Assembly (NCBI RefSeq): GCF_035978755.1
Contig: NZ_CP108414.1
Location: forward strand, 1,426,001 to 1,490,000
Direction: 5' to 3'
Length of the DNA: 64,000 bases
From: Streptomyces sp. NBC_01298
Lineage (GTDB): Bacteria > Actinomycetota > Actinomycetes > Streptomycetales > Streptomycetaceae
Each line of letters opens with the position of its first letter. Within the stretch, counting starts at the first letter, position 1. Positions 1 through 7,708 of the stretch are shown here, piece after piece. The translations under genes were made by a program, and so were the position numbers. The notes beneath the pieces were generated by a model, which was given only the letters and a program-made list of their open reading frames with translations, was not told where the DNA came from and ran no database searches.

Positions 1-1293
1 GGGCCGGTCGGGATCTGGCGGCTCGACGGCTACGGCACCCTGCTCCGCGTGGAGTCCGGACGCCTCCAGGAGTACCAGGTCACCGGGATCAGCTGCCTGC
101 CCGGCGCGAGCGCGCGGCGGGTACCGGGCAGCGGCGGCTCCTCGGCCTTCCGCTACGCCACCGAGGACGGCGAGGTGCTCACCGTGCGCTCCGGATCGGT
201 GCACGTCGAAGGCTCGGTCGGCGACCGCGCGACCCGGCGCGTCACCTCTCTGCCCGAACGCTGCCGCGAGGCCCAGGAGCCCGGCCCCGCCGCGGACCCG
301 GTCGCCACCTTCGACACGTTCTGGCAGACCTTCGCGGAGAACTACCCCTTCTTCGCCGCCAAGGGCGTCGACTGGGACGCGGTACGCGAGAGCCTGCGTC
401 CCCGCGTGCACGCCGGCACCACCGAGGACGAACTCTTCGCCGTCTTCGAGGAGATGCTCGCCCCGCTGCACGACGCGCACGTCCACCTCTCCGACGGCGC
501 CGGCCGGTTCTTCGGCGAGGGCCGCCCGGGCACCACGATCCCCACCCTCGAACTCGAGACCCGCGTCAAGGCGTACATCCAGGAAGTGGACCTCGACGGA
601 CGGGCCCCGCGGGAGTTCGCCCAGGGACGCATCTCCTACGCCGACCTGCCCGACGGCCGCGGCTACCTTCGCCTCTCCGGCTTCGGCGGCTACACCGAGA
701 GCGGTGACTTCGCCTCCGAGAGCGCCGAGCTCGACCGTGCCCTGAGCGCCGTCTTCACCGCCGAGCGCACCGACCGCCTGCGCGGACTCGTCATCGACCT
801 GCGCATCAACGGCGGCGGTTCCGACGAGCTCGGCCTGCGCCTGGCGGGCCGACTCACGGACCGCCCGTACTTCGCCTACGCCAAGCGCGTGCGCAACGCC
901 CCCGCCGACGCCGGCCGGTTCACCCGCCCGCAATCCCTGTACGTCCGGCCCGCGCGGGGCCCCCGCTACACCGGACCGGTCGCCGTGCTCACCGGCGGTT
1001 CCACCATGAGCGCGGGCGAGACCTTCACCCAGGCCCTGCTGGAGCGCCCCGGCCGGACGGTACGCATCGGCGAACCCACCCAGGGGGTCTTCTCCGACGT
1101 CATCGGCCGCACCCTCCCCAACGGCTGGGAACTCGGCCTGCCCAACGAGCAGTTCCTGACCCGTACCGGGAAGACCTTCGACGGTCCGGGCATCCCGGTC
1201 GACGTCAGCACCCCGGTCTTCACCCAGGAGGAGTTCGACGCCCGCCGCGACTCCGCCTTCACCGCCGCCCTGCGCCGCCTCCCCCGGGCCTAG
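1..1293 (+). CDS. S41 family peptidase, C-terminal part (5' end outside window)
   Basis: The frame is open from base 1 and reads GPVGIWRLDGYGTLLRVESG before the first possible start (GTG at 49), so the gene very probably begins upstream of the window. The visible 430 residues match tail-specific (S41/Tsp-like) serine peptidases. The core segment GLVIDLRINGGGSDELGLR is followed by AVLTGGSTMSAGETFTQAL, which holds the nucleophile serine region, and then a substrate-binding C-terminus. The N-terminal part (FWQTFAENYPFFAAKGVDW) is the helical TSP-type lead domain. No membrane segment is visible in this part. It converges on the LigD-type gene with 24 bases between stops. Family assignment is firm; the substrate is unknown. 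Confidence 0.85.
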   Translation, partial: GPVGIWRLDGYGTLLRVESGRLQEYQVTGISCLPGASARRVPGSGGSSAFRYATEDGEVLTVRSGSVHVEGSVGDRATRRVTSLPERCREAQEPGPAADPVATFDTFWQTFAENYPFFAAKGVDWDAVRESLRPRVHAGTTEDELFAVFEEMLAPLHDAHVHLSDGAGRFFGEGRPGTTIPTLELETRVKAYIQEVDLDGRAPREFAQGRISYADLPDGRGYLRLSGFGGYTESGDFASESAELDRALSAVFTAERTDRLRGLVIDLRINGGGSDELGLRLAGRLTDRPYFAYAKRVRNAPADAGRFTRPQSLYVRPARGPRYTGPVAVLTGGSTMSAGETFTQALLERPGRTVRIGEPTQGVFSDVIGRTLPNGWELGLPNEQFLTRTGKTFDGPGIPVDVSTPVFTQEEFDARRDSAFTAALRRLPRA

Positions 1294-1317
1294 GCCGTCC
1301 GAGCCGTCTCCCGTCGA

Positions 1318-2337
1318 TCAGTCCTCGTGCTTCGCGCGGCTCGGCTGCACCCGCTTGGGCTCGCCCGGCATCTTCGGGTAGTCCGGGGGGTACGGCATGT
1401 CGCCGAGGCCGTGGTCGTGCTCGTGACGGTCGGCCAGTTCCAGCGCGGCGTCCAGCGCGAAGGCGTGCTCGTCCATGTCCGCGTGCAGATCGCCCAGTTC
1501 CGCGAAGCGGGCCGGCATGGTCACGATGTCGAAGTCGCGCGGCTCCGCCTCGTCCAGCTCGTCCCAGCGCAGCGGCGCCGAGACCGGGGCGTGCGGGCGC
1601 GGACGGATGGAGTAGGCCGAGGCGATGGTCCGGTCGCGCGCCGTCTGGTTGTAGTCGACGAAGATCCGCTCGCCGCGCTCCTCCTTCCACCAGGCGGTGG
1701 TGACCTTCCCCGGCATCCGGCGCTCCAGGTCCCGGCCGATCGCGATGGCGCACCTGCGGACCTCGGTGAAGGTCCAGCGCGGCGCGATCGGCACGAACAC
1801 GTGCAGGCCACGGCCACCCGAGGTCTTGGGCCAGCCGCGTAGGCCCAACTCCTCCAGGAGTACGCGCAGTTCGTGGGCGACGGCGACCGCGTGGTGATAG
1901 TCGGTGCCCGGCTGCGGGTCCAGGTCGATGCGCAGCTCGTCGGGGCGGTCGGTGTCCTCCCGGCGGACCGGCCAGGGATGGAAGGTGAGGCAGCCCAGGT
2001 TGGCGGCCCACAGGACGGCGGCCGGCTCGGTCGGGCAGATCTCGTCGGCGGTGCGTCCGCTCGGGAAGGCGATGTGGGCGGTGGGGATCCAGTCGGGCAG
2101 GTTCTTCGGAGCCCGCTTCTGGAAGAAGGACTCCCCCTCCACCCCGTCCGGGAAGCGCTCCAGGGTGGTGGGGCGGTCACGCAGGGCGCGGGTGATCCCG
2201 TCCGCCACCGCGAGGTAGTAGGCGGCCACATCCCCCTTGGTGAGACCGCGCTCGGGGAAGTACACCTTGTCCGGACTGGACAGCCGGACGGTCCGGCCGC
2301 CCACCTCCAGCTCGATCGCCTTGCCCGCTGCACCCAT
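1318..2337 (-). CDS. ligD: LigD-type NHEJ DNA polymerase/primase domain protein
   Basis: 339 residues starting at ATG 2337 (MGAAGKAIELEVGGRTVRLS). It matches the archaeo-eukaryotic primase-like polymerase domain of bacterial LigD: LSSPDKVYFPERGLTKGDVA at the N-terminus, ELRIDLDPQPGTDYHHAV with the catalytic aspartates, the SGGRGLHVFVPI motif and VDYNQTARDRTIASAYSIRP near the end. Such enzymes fill gaps and add ribonucleotides at double-strand breaks during Ku-dependent end joining. Here the domain is a stand-alone protein and the ligase is a separate divergent gene 75 bases away, as in many Streptomyces. A longer in-frame extension upstream exists but runs over the ligase start, so it was rejected. 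No Ku gene is in the window. Confidence 0.9.
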   Translation of the reverse strand: MGAAGKAIELEVGGRTVRLSSPDKVYFPERGLTKGDVAAYYLAVADGITRALRDRPTTLERFPDGVEGESFFQKRAPKNLPDWIPTAHIAFPSGRTADEICPTEPAAVLWAANLGCLTFHPWPVRREDTDRPDELRIDLDPQPGTDYHHAVAVAHELRVLLEELGLRGWPKTSGGRGLHVFVPIAPRWTFTEVRRCAIAIGRDLERRMPGKVTTAWWKEERGERIFVDYNQTARDRTIASAYSIRPRPHAPVSAPLRWDELDEAEPRDFDIVTMPARFAELGDLHADMDEHAFALDAALELADRHEHDHGLGDMPYPPDYPKMPGEPKRVQPSRAKHED

Positions 2338-2412
2338 GTTCGCCACGTTAGGCGGACCCGCGCGGACCCGCACACCGAGCGGGCCCGGGCGCGGCGCCCC
2401 AGAATCGGAGAC

Positions 2413-3504
2413 ATGGATCTGCCGGTGATGCCACCCGTGAAGCCGATGCTCGCCAAATCCGTGTCCACGATCCCACCGGGCATGCAGTACGAGGCCAAGT
2501 GGGACGGCTTCCGCGCGATCGTCCACCGGGACGGGGACGAGATCGAGCTTGGCAGCCGCACCGGCAAGAGCCTGACCAGGTACTTTCCCGAGCTGGTGAC
2601 GGCTCTGAAGGCCAATCTGCCGGACCGCTGCGTGGTCGACGGCGAGATCGTCGTCATCCAGGGCGGGCGGCTCGATTTCGACCGGCTGAGCGAGCGGATC
2701 CATCCCGCCGCCTCCCGGGTGAAACTGCTCGCCGAGACGACCCCGGCCTCCTTCGTGGCCTTCGATCTGCTCGCGCTGGGCGACGAGGCGCTCCTCGACA
2801 CACCGCTCGCGGACCGCCGCGCCGCCCTGACCCGCACGCTCTCCACCGCTCGGCCCCCCGTCCACCTCGCGCCCGCGACCACCGACCCCGCGCTCGCACG
2901 GGAGTGGTTCGAACGATTCGAGGGCGCCGGGCTCGACGGGGTCGTCGCCAAACCCCTCGATCTCCCCTACCGGCCCGATGCCCGCCTCATGTTCAAGATC
3001 AAGCACGAGCGTACGGCCGACGCCGTGATCGCGGGTTTCCGTTTCCACAAGAGCGGTCCGATTGTCGGATCGCTGCTCCTGGGGCTGTACGACGCCCACG
3101 GAACGCTCCAGCACGTGGGCGTCTGCGCCGCCTTCCCGATGAAGCGCCGCGCCGAGCTGATCGACGAACTCGAGCCGCTCCGGATGCCCGACCCCCAGGG
3201 CCACCCGTGGGCCGCCTGGGCCGAGGAGTCCGCCCACGAGAACGCCCGGCTGCCCGGCGCGCAGAGCCGCTGGACCGGAAAGAAGGACCTGTCCTGGGTC
3301 CCGCTGCGCCCCGAGTGGGTCTGCGAGGTGGCTTACGACACCCTTACCAACAGCGTAGATGGTGGCGAAGGAGGAAGGTTCCGGCACACGGCCCGGTGGC
3401 GCCGCTGGCGCCCCGACCGGACCCCTGAGAGCTGCACCTACGACCAGCTTGAGGAAGTGGTGGGCTACGACCTGGACGAGGTGTTGGGCATCAAGGGCAC
3501 GTAG
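2413..3504 (+). CDS. ATP-dependent DNA ligase (NHEJ type)
   Basis: 363 residues from ATG 2413. Motif I EAKWDGFRAIVHRDG contains the adenylated lysine. VVDGEIVVI is motif III and GVVAKPLDLPY is motif IV. Motif V is FKIKHERTADAVIAGFRFH, followed by an OB-fold (GLYDAHGTLQHVGVCAAFPM). The length fits LigC/LigD ligase-domain enzymes acting in end joining. The start was set by the MDLPVMPPVKPMLAKS beginning, which is typical of the family; upstream in-frame codons are antisense to the divergent polymerase gene. The shared 75-base intergenic region should hold both promoters. It ends about 110 bases before the split small regulator-associated gene. Confidence 0.92.
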   Translation: MDLPVMPPVKPMLAKSVSTIPPGMQYEAKWDGFRAIVHRDGDEIELGSRTGKSLTRYFPELVTALKANLPDRCVVDGEIVVIQGGRLDFDRLSERIHPAASRVKLLAETTPASFVAFDLLALGDEALLDTPLADRRAALTRTLSTARPPVHLAPATTDPALAREWFERFEGAGLDGVVAKPLDLPYRPDARLMFKIKHERTADAVIAGFRFHKSGPIVGSLLLGLYDAHGTLQHVGVCAAFPMKRRAELIDELEPLRMPDPQGHPWAAWAEESAHENARLPGAQSRWTGKKDLSWVPLRPEWVCEVAYDTLTNSVDGGEGGRFRHTARWRRWRPDRTPESCTYDQLEEVVGYDLDEVLGIKGT

Positions 3505-3739
3505 ACACGGCCGGTTTCCCGTTCTCTCAACCGTGATCGCTTGACCCTGGGGTCACTGGCTCGGGAGCATCGAACGCGGCGCTCCGCCGCACGGGAGAGG
3601 GGAACCGGAAGCCATGAAGGTGACCAAGCTGATCAGCACCTGTGACCTCAAGGACTGCCCGACGATCTACGCGACCGACAGGGGCACGTTCCTCGTCCAG
3701 GGGGAAACGCCGACTGACAGTGAGGATGTACGGGAGCGT

Positions 3740-3890
3740 TCCCCGGCGGGGTCTGACCCAACGACTGACTGACTCAGGGTCCTCAACTGGATCTGTCGGC
3801 TCCGGCCGGGGGACGCTCACGTGCATCCGCCGGACCGGGGGACGTGACTTCATAAGAGCCTGGCCAGAGGCCCCATCACTGTCTTGTCCG
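3740..3890 (+). ncRNA. candidate IS110 bridge RNA (target- and donor-binding loops)
   Basis: This non-coding left end shows the base matches expected of a bridge RNA. CGACTGAC at 3762-3769, in a 17-base loop closed by GACCC (3755-3759) and GGGTC (3777-3781), is identical to the host sequence at the left junction (3711-3718). CATAAGAGC at 3851-3859 is identical to the right end of the element (5035-5043). TCACTGTC at 3876-3883 is complementary to GACAGTGA across the left junction (3716-3723). Between the last two lies a small GGCC-AGA-GGCC hairpin. These fit left-target, left-donor and right-donor guides. I could not find a convincing right-target guide. RNA ends are estimates. Confidence 0.5.
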
Positions 3891-3950
3891 CCCTCCCGGC
3901 CGGCGGGTGCCATCCTGCCCGGTCGAATGGAGAGGACGGCACGATCCACG

Positions 3951-5030
3951 ATGGCACAGCATGAGGTCGAGGTCACCGGCGGCGTCGACACCCACAAGGA
4001 CACCCACACCGCGGCCGCGATCGACTCGGCAGGGCGGGTGCTGGGGTCGGCCCAGTTCCCAGCCTCCACAGTCGGCTACCGCACACTGCTGACCTGGCTC
4101 CGCTCCTTCGGTGCCCTGCTCCTGGTCGGGGTGGAGGGCACCGGTGCCTACGGCGCCGGCCTGTCCCGCTACCTGCGCGAGAACGACGTCACAGTGGTCG
4201 AGATCGACCGGCCAGACCGCAAGACCCGTCGCTGGCAGGGCAAGTCCGATCCGGTCGATGCCGAGGCAGCAGCCCGGGCCGCGCTCGCAGAACGCCGCAC
4301 TGGGACCCCGAAGTCCCGTGATGGCCGTGTCGAGGCCCTGCGGGCCCTGCGGGTCGCCCGTCGCAGCGCGGTCCAGCAGCGGGCCGACGCCACCCGGCAG
4401 ATCAAGACCTTGATCATCACCGCGCCAGAGGGAGTCCGCACCATGCTGCGGCACCTGAACGACAAGGACCTGCTGACCATCTGCGCGGGTTTCCGCCCCA
4501 GCCTCGACCAGGCCGGCGACCCGGTCACCGCGACGAAGATCGCCCTGCGCTCCCTCGCCCGCCGCCACCGCGACCTGGGCCAGGAGATCGACGAACTGAA
4601 CGAGCTGATAGCCCCGCTCACCCAGGAGATCAACCCGGCCCTGACCGAGCTCAACGGCGTCGGCCCGGACGTCGCCGGCCAGCTGCTGGTCACCGCGGGC
4701 GACAACCCCGACCGGCTCCGCTCCGAGGCGGCCTTCGCGATGCTCTGCGGCGTCGCCCCACTGCCGGCCTCATCCGGTCGCACCCATCGACACCGCCTCA
4801 ACCGTGGCGGCGACAGGGCCGCGAACGCGGCCCTCTACCGGATCGTTCTCTGCCGCCTGCGCTGGGACCAGCGCACCAAGGACTACATGGAACGACGCAC
4901 CAAAGAAGGCCTCTCCAAGAAGGAGACCATCCGCTGTCTCAAGCGGTTCGTCGCCCGCGAGATCTTCCGCGTCCTGACCGCTACCCATGCCGCAACAGCA
5001 ACCTCAAGTCACCTCACAACCCCTGCTTGA
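3951..5030 (+). CDS. IS110 family transposase (DEDD recombinase)
   Basis: 359 residues from ATG 3951. The N-terminal RuvC-like DEDD domain shows GGVDTHKDTHTAA (first Asp), LLVGVEGTGAYG (Glu) and GKSDPVDAEAAARAAL (Asp-Asp). The C-terminal Transposase_20 domain contains the PLPASSGRTHRHRLNRGGD segment, where the catalytic serine of IS110 enzymes sits, and ends in the usual Arg/Lys-rich helix (KKETIRCLKRFVAREIF). The length is full for the family and no frameshift is visible, so the enzyme looks intact. The frame is open further upstream, but that stretch overlaps the candidate bridge RNA and lacks family similarity. Confidence 0.92.
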   Translation: MAQHEVEVTGGVDTHKDTHTAAAIDSAGRVLGSAQFPASTVGYRTLLTWLRSFGALLLVGVEGTGAYGAGLSRYLRENDVTVVEIDRPDRKTRRWQGKSDPVDAEAAARAALAERRTGTPKSRDGRVEALRALRVARRSAVQQRADATRQIKTLIITAPEGVRTMLRHLNDKDLLTICAGFRPSLDQAGDPVTATKIALRSLARRHRDLGQEIDELNELIAPLTQEINPALTELNGVGPDVAGQLLVTAGDNPDRLRSEAAFAMLCGVAPLPASSGRTHRHRLNRGGDRAANAALYRIVLCRLRWDQRTKDYMERRTKEGLSKKETIRCLKRFVAREIFRVLTATHAATATSSHLTTPA

Positions 5031-5119
5031 CATCCATAAGAGCATCCACGGCCTCAAGATTCCCGCTCACGAAACCCTCGTCGAGATCCCCGTCGAGCTG
5101 ATCAAGAAGGCCATCGCCG

Positions 5120-5641
5120 ATGGCCTCATCTAGCACCCTCGCCGAACTCTTCGAGCGGTTCCGGCACGAAGCCTTCCGGCTGGAGACCCTGGACGACTAC
5201 AGCGGCTCGGGGAACGTGGACGCCTACCGGGCCTTCCAGGCCGGTCAGCCGCAGCCCGAGGGCTACAACGCCGGATGGGTCGCGGAACTACGCGGCCTCG
5301 CGCACGAGGGCAAGCGCGTGTACCGCGTGCACGTCCTCCGGCGGCCCCTCACGGAGTACCTCCGCTTCGAGTTGGGCTGGGGCTACCAAACGAACATGGC
5401 CGGCGGGGAAGAGTTCTTCATCCTCGACGTGACGGACGCTCCCAACCCGCTCGAAGGCGTTCCGGACTTCTGGCTCTTCGACTCCACGGTCACGGCCGTC
5501 ATGGGCTACGACGACCAGGGCGCCTTCCAGGGCGCACAGGTGCTGTCAGCAGCCGAAGCAGAACGCTTCGTCGCCTACCACGAAACGGCACTCGCTCACG
5601 CGGAACCGTTCACCGACTGGTGGGCCAAGTACGGCGAGTGA
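5120..5641 (+). CDS. DUF6879 family protein
   Basis: 173 residues from ATG 5120, overlapping the stop of the small split gene by 14 bases. The sequence (LAELFERFRHEAFRLETLDD, then a conserved RVYRVHVLRRPLTEYLRFEL region and ending TDWWAKY) matches a family found in Streptomyces next to DUF5753-type HTH regulators. It is soluble, with no signal or membrane segment. The following HTH gene starts at GTG 5638 inside its stop region (GTGA overlap), so the two are translationally coupled. Its role is unknown; the conserved partnership suggests a signal-input or accessory component of the regulator. Confidence 0.85.
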   Translation: MASSSTLAELFERFRHEAFRLETLDDYSGSGNVDAYRAFQAGQPQPEGYNAGWVAELRGLAHEGKRVYRVHVLRRPLTEYLRFELGWGYQTNMAGGEEFFILDVTDAPNPLEGVPDFWLFDSTVTAVMGYDDQGAFQGAQVLSAAEAERFVAYHETALAHAEPFTDWWAKYGE

Positions 5642-6456
5642 ACAAGGCACAGCTCGGGGCCGCGCTGCGGGCACTGCGAGAGGCACCCGGGAAGGAAGCC
5701 AAAGCGGTAGCCCGCAACGCCCTCATGTCCCCGTCCAAGCCCTCCAAGATTGAGAACGCCAACCTCCTCCCGAGCGCCACGGACGTTGAACGCATCCTCA
5801 CGGCCCTCGGCGTATCGGATGCCATCAAGGCCGAGTACACGGAAGCGGCCCGCGCGGCCACCGCGTGGCGCCTCCTCAAGCGGGCCGGCATTCACAAGGG
5901 CCAGCAGGCCGCGAAGGCCCTAGAAGCCCAAATGGTCACGCTCAGGCTCTTCCAGCCCGCCCTGGTCCCCGGACTGCTCCAGACACCCGAGTACATCCGG
6001 GCCATCCTTCAGCGCCACAACCTGAGCGAAGACGCCCTCACCCGCACGATCAGCGGAAGGCTTGAGCGGCAAGCCGTCCTCTTCGACAACACGAAGAAGC
6101 TCCGCTTCGTCATCACCGAACCCGTGCTTCGGTGGCGGATCGTCTCGCCGCAAATGATGGCCGCGCAACTCGACCGGATCGTCTCCGTATCCCGCTTGGC
6201 TCACGTGGACATCAGGGTCGTACCCCTGTCCGCTCCGCAGACGGACATCGCGAACCACGCCTTCGTCATCCGTGACGACCGGATGGTGACCGTAGAAACG
6301 GTCCACGCCGAGGTAGTCGTAACCGACCCTCGGGACGTTGAAATGTACGTCCGCAAGTTCGAAGGGTTCGAGCAAGTCGCCCTGTCCGGCGACAGAATGC
6401 GGACCTTCATCGAGAGCCTCCGGGACGGATTCTTGACGGAACAGGAAACAGGCTAG
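5638..6456 (+). CDS. helix-turn-helix regulator with DUF5753 domain (WhiJ-like)
   Basis: 272 residues from GTG 5638. The N-terminal 60 residues form an XRE-type HTH (LGAALRALREAPGKEAKAVA, then SPSKPSKIENANLLPSATDV). Residues 85-260 are a DUF5753 domain, including QPALVPGLLQTPEYIRAIL, RQAVLFDNTKKLRFVITEPV and the conserved EAVVVTDP-like segment EVVVTDPRDVEMYVRKFEGF. This architecture is shared with WhiJ-family regulators that work with small partner proteins in Streptomyces development. It is coupled to the DUF6879 gene by a 4-base overlap. The operon's first small gene is disrupted by IS110, so expression of this regulator may be altered. Confidence 0.88.
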   Translation: MNKAQLGAALRALREAPGKEAKAVARNALMSPSKPSKIENANLLPSATDVERILTALGVSDAIKAEYTEAARAATAWRLLKRAGIHKGQQAAKALEAQMVTLRLFQPALVPGLLQTPEYIRAILQRHNLSEDALTRTISGRLERQAVLFDNTKKLRFVITEPVLRWRIVSPQMMAAQLDRIVSVSRLAHVDIRVVPLSAPQTDIANHAFVIRDDRMVTVETVHAEVVVTDPRDVEMYVRKFEGFEQVALSGDRMRTFIESLRDGFLTEQETG

Positions 6457-6521
6457 GAACGCCTATCCCCGCTGGTCACTATTGCTGCCAACGCAGCGAC
6501 GGCGACCACGAGGGGTGCGAC

Positions 6522-6761
6522 ATGGCGGCGACGGCAGCACAGCTTTGGACTCAGGTACCCCAGCGGGACCCCTTCGAACGACCGGACCCGAAGCCTGTAC
6601 CGAGGTGTGATGTGTGCGCCGCTCTCGACAAGCAACGAGCCGTGTTCCGTAGCGAGCACAACGCCAGTGGAGTCACTGACTGCAACGTGGAGATCCGGCA
6701 GCACCCTCACCCCAAAGGGTCGAGCGTCGCCCGCGCCCGGAAAGCGCGGGCCGCCAAGTGA
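6522..6761 (+). CDS. small hypothetical protein
   Basis: 79 residues from ATG 6522, with no recognised domain. It has a CDVCAALDKQRAVF segment, a histidine-rich stretch (EIRQHPHPKG) and a basic tail. The paired cysteines could bind a metal, but there is no second CxxC. Small proteins of this type commonly follow DUF5753-HTH genes in Streptomyces. It is followed by the next gene through a GTGA overlap (GTG 6758), so the pair are co-translated. Codon usage matches the neighbours moderately well. Function unknown. Confidence 0.6.
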   Translation: MAATAAQLWTQVPQRDPFERPDPKPVPRCDVCAALDKQRAVFRSEHNASGVTDCNVEIRQHPHPKGSSVARARKARAAK

Positions 6762-7270
6762 TCAAAAGCGTTCTCCGCTACGTGCAACACCGGATCATCA
6801 GCCACCCCAGAGGGGAAGTCACCGTGTCGGCACGCTGTCTTGACCCTGACTGCACGTGGGAGACAGGACCCATAGCGGACCTTGCCGCCGTCGATAACGA
6901 CTGCATGAGCCATACCGGCCACTACGCCGAACACGACACGTTCACCCGCCGGTTTGAGGACGTGGCCTTGGACGTCGTCTCGTTTGGCGTGGAACTCACA
7001 TGTCTCGGGCCGGGCCGTACGCCTCACGGGTCCGCTCGTCAGGTCCCGTCGGGAGGTACTCCAGTAGGACGGGACCGGGGTGCAGGGCCGCGCTGGCCCC
7101 GCCAGCCATCTCTTCGCCGGTCAGGTAGCGGTACAGCCACTCGGCGAAGTCCATGGCGTGGCCGGCCCAGTCGCCCTCCGAGCCCTGGACCACGATTCCG
7201 TCGGGGTAGCCGTGGACCTCTGGAGCCAGGAAGACAGCGGCTCCCTGGTCCGTGCTCGCAAGAGGGATGA
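6758..7270 (+). CDS. hypothetical protein (DUF7848-like), 3' end probably rearranged
   Basis: The first 75 residues look genuine: an IKSVLRYVQHRIISHPRGEV start, then ARCLDPDCTWETGP with a Cys pair and CMSHTGHYAEHDTFTRRFED. They resemble a short Streptomyces family (DUF7848-type, about 85 residues). After FEDVALDVVSFG the frame runs on for some 95 residues with poor, proline/arginine-rich content that lies antisense to the SUKH gene. I infer that the native 3' end was lost at a junction near 6975-7000 and that the true protein similarity ends there. It overlaps the upstream gene by four bases. Confidence 0.45.
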   Translation: MIKSVLRYVQHRIISHPRGEVTVSARCLDPDCTWETGPIADLAAVDNDCMSHTGHYAEHDTFTRRFEDVALDVVSFGVELTCLGPGRTPHGSARQVPSGGTPVGRDRGAGPRWPRQPSLRRSGSGTATRRSPWRGRPSRPPSPGPRFRRGSRGPLEPGRQRLPGPCSQEG

Positions 7271-7619
7271 GACCGTCGGAGGAACCGAAGGTGATCTGCG
7301 GACGGTTGCAGATCACTCTTGGGTCGGCGTCTGGTCCCAGGTCGTCGGACTCCCATGACCGCCACTCGGACCAGCCTTCCGCCTCCGACCGGATCTCCTC
7401 GCCTAGGTTCCGCCATGCACAGGCCGGGTGGGACGAAAGGTAGAGATTCCCGTTGAGCTGGACGGGGGCGTACGCATCGACGATCGCCTTGTAGTCAGCG
7501 GGAAGCCTTCTGTCGATCTCCTGCTCCAGGTGCAGCCAGGCAGCGCGATCGTTGTAACGGTTCTCCCCTGGGCCGAGCATGGCGAAGACGGCCCGCAGAT
7601 AGTCGGTCATGGCGGTCAT
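6996..7619 (-). CDS. SMI1/KNR4 (SUKH) family protein
   Basis: 207 residues from ATG 7619, with GAGGGG six bases upstream; a second in-frame ATG lies at 7610. The pattern is that of SUKH proteins: WLHLEQEIDRRLPADYKAIV near residue 30, a central VHGYPDGIVVQGSEGDW strand region and AMDFAEWLYRYLTGEE towards the C-terminus. In bacteria SUKH proteins are mostly immunity proteins against secreted or contact-delivered toxins, and some act as structural adaptors. No toxin gene is adjacent. It is flanked by a damaged IS5 transposase and a truncated gene, so it may be an orphan immunity gene. Confidence 0.8.
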   Translation of the reverse strand: MTAMTDYLRAVFAMLGPGENRYNDRAAWLHLEQEIDRRLPADYKAIVDAYAPVQLNGNLYLSSHPACAWRNLGEEIRSEAEGWSEWRSWESDDLGPDADPRVICNRPQITFGSSDGLIPLASTDQGAAVFLAPEVHGYPDGIVVQGSEGDWAGHAMDFAEWLYRYLTGEEMAGGASAALHPGPVLLEYLPTGPDERTREAYGPARDM

Positions 7620-7708
7620 GCCCCTCGAAGATGCTGGCCGGGAATGGCTCGTGCCAGCATCGAGCACCCCTCCTGCCGACGGTTGGCCGGGGTCCTCGTT
7701 GTCTTGGC

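Larger units (their letters stand above)
3719..5046 (+). mobile_element. IS110-family insertion sequence
   Basis: Roughly 1.33 kb, with limits inferred from the interrupted host gene (each end uncertain by a few bases). It has one transposase gene and a 230-base non-coding left end, with only 16 bases between the transposase stop and the right end. There are no terminal inverted repeats and no obvious target duplication, as expected for IS110. The layout (long left non-coding end) matches the IS110 group whose bridge RNA lies upstream of the recombinase. Insertion falls inside the small first gene of the DUF6879-HTH operon, so it may also be polar on the two downstream genes. Confidence 0.85.
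3614..5133 (+). pseudogene. small regulator-associated protein gene, split by the IS110 element
   Basis: The 5' part (3614-3718) reads MKVTKLISTCDLKDCPTIYA and goes on to GTFLVQGETPTD. The 3' part (5047-5133) reads HGLKIPAHETLVEIPVELI and ends KKAIADGLI at TAG 5131-5133. Joined at 3718/5047 they give one uninterrupted frame of about 63 residues. This small cysteine-containing protein resembles those encoded beside DUF397/DUF6879 and DUF5753-HTH genes in Streptomyces. A ribosome site GGAAGCC precedes the ATG, and its 3' end overlaps the next gene by 14 bases, so it was the first gene of that operon. In its present state the 5' part runs into the element and stops after 52 codons (TGA 3770-3772). 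I infer loss of function. Confidence 0.7.

Noticed and set aside
1318..3387. A 689-codon version of the LigD-type polymerase
   Set aside because: The extra N-terminal part lies antisense to the DNA ligase gene; ATG 2337 gives the expected family start.
3642..3950. Upstream extension of the IS110 transposase
   Set aside because: The added residues lack family similarity and overlap the structured left end; ATG 3951 gives the usual N-terminus.
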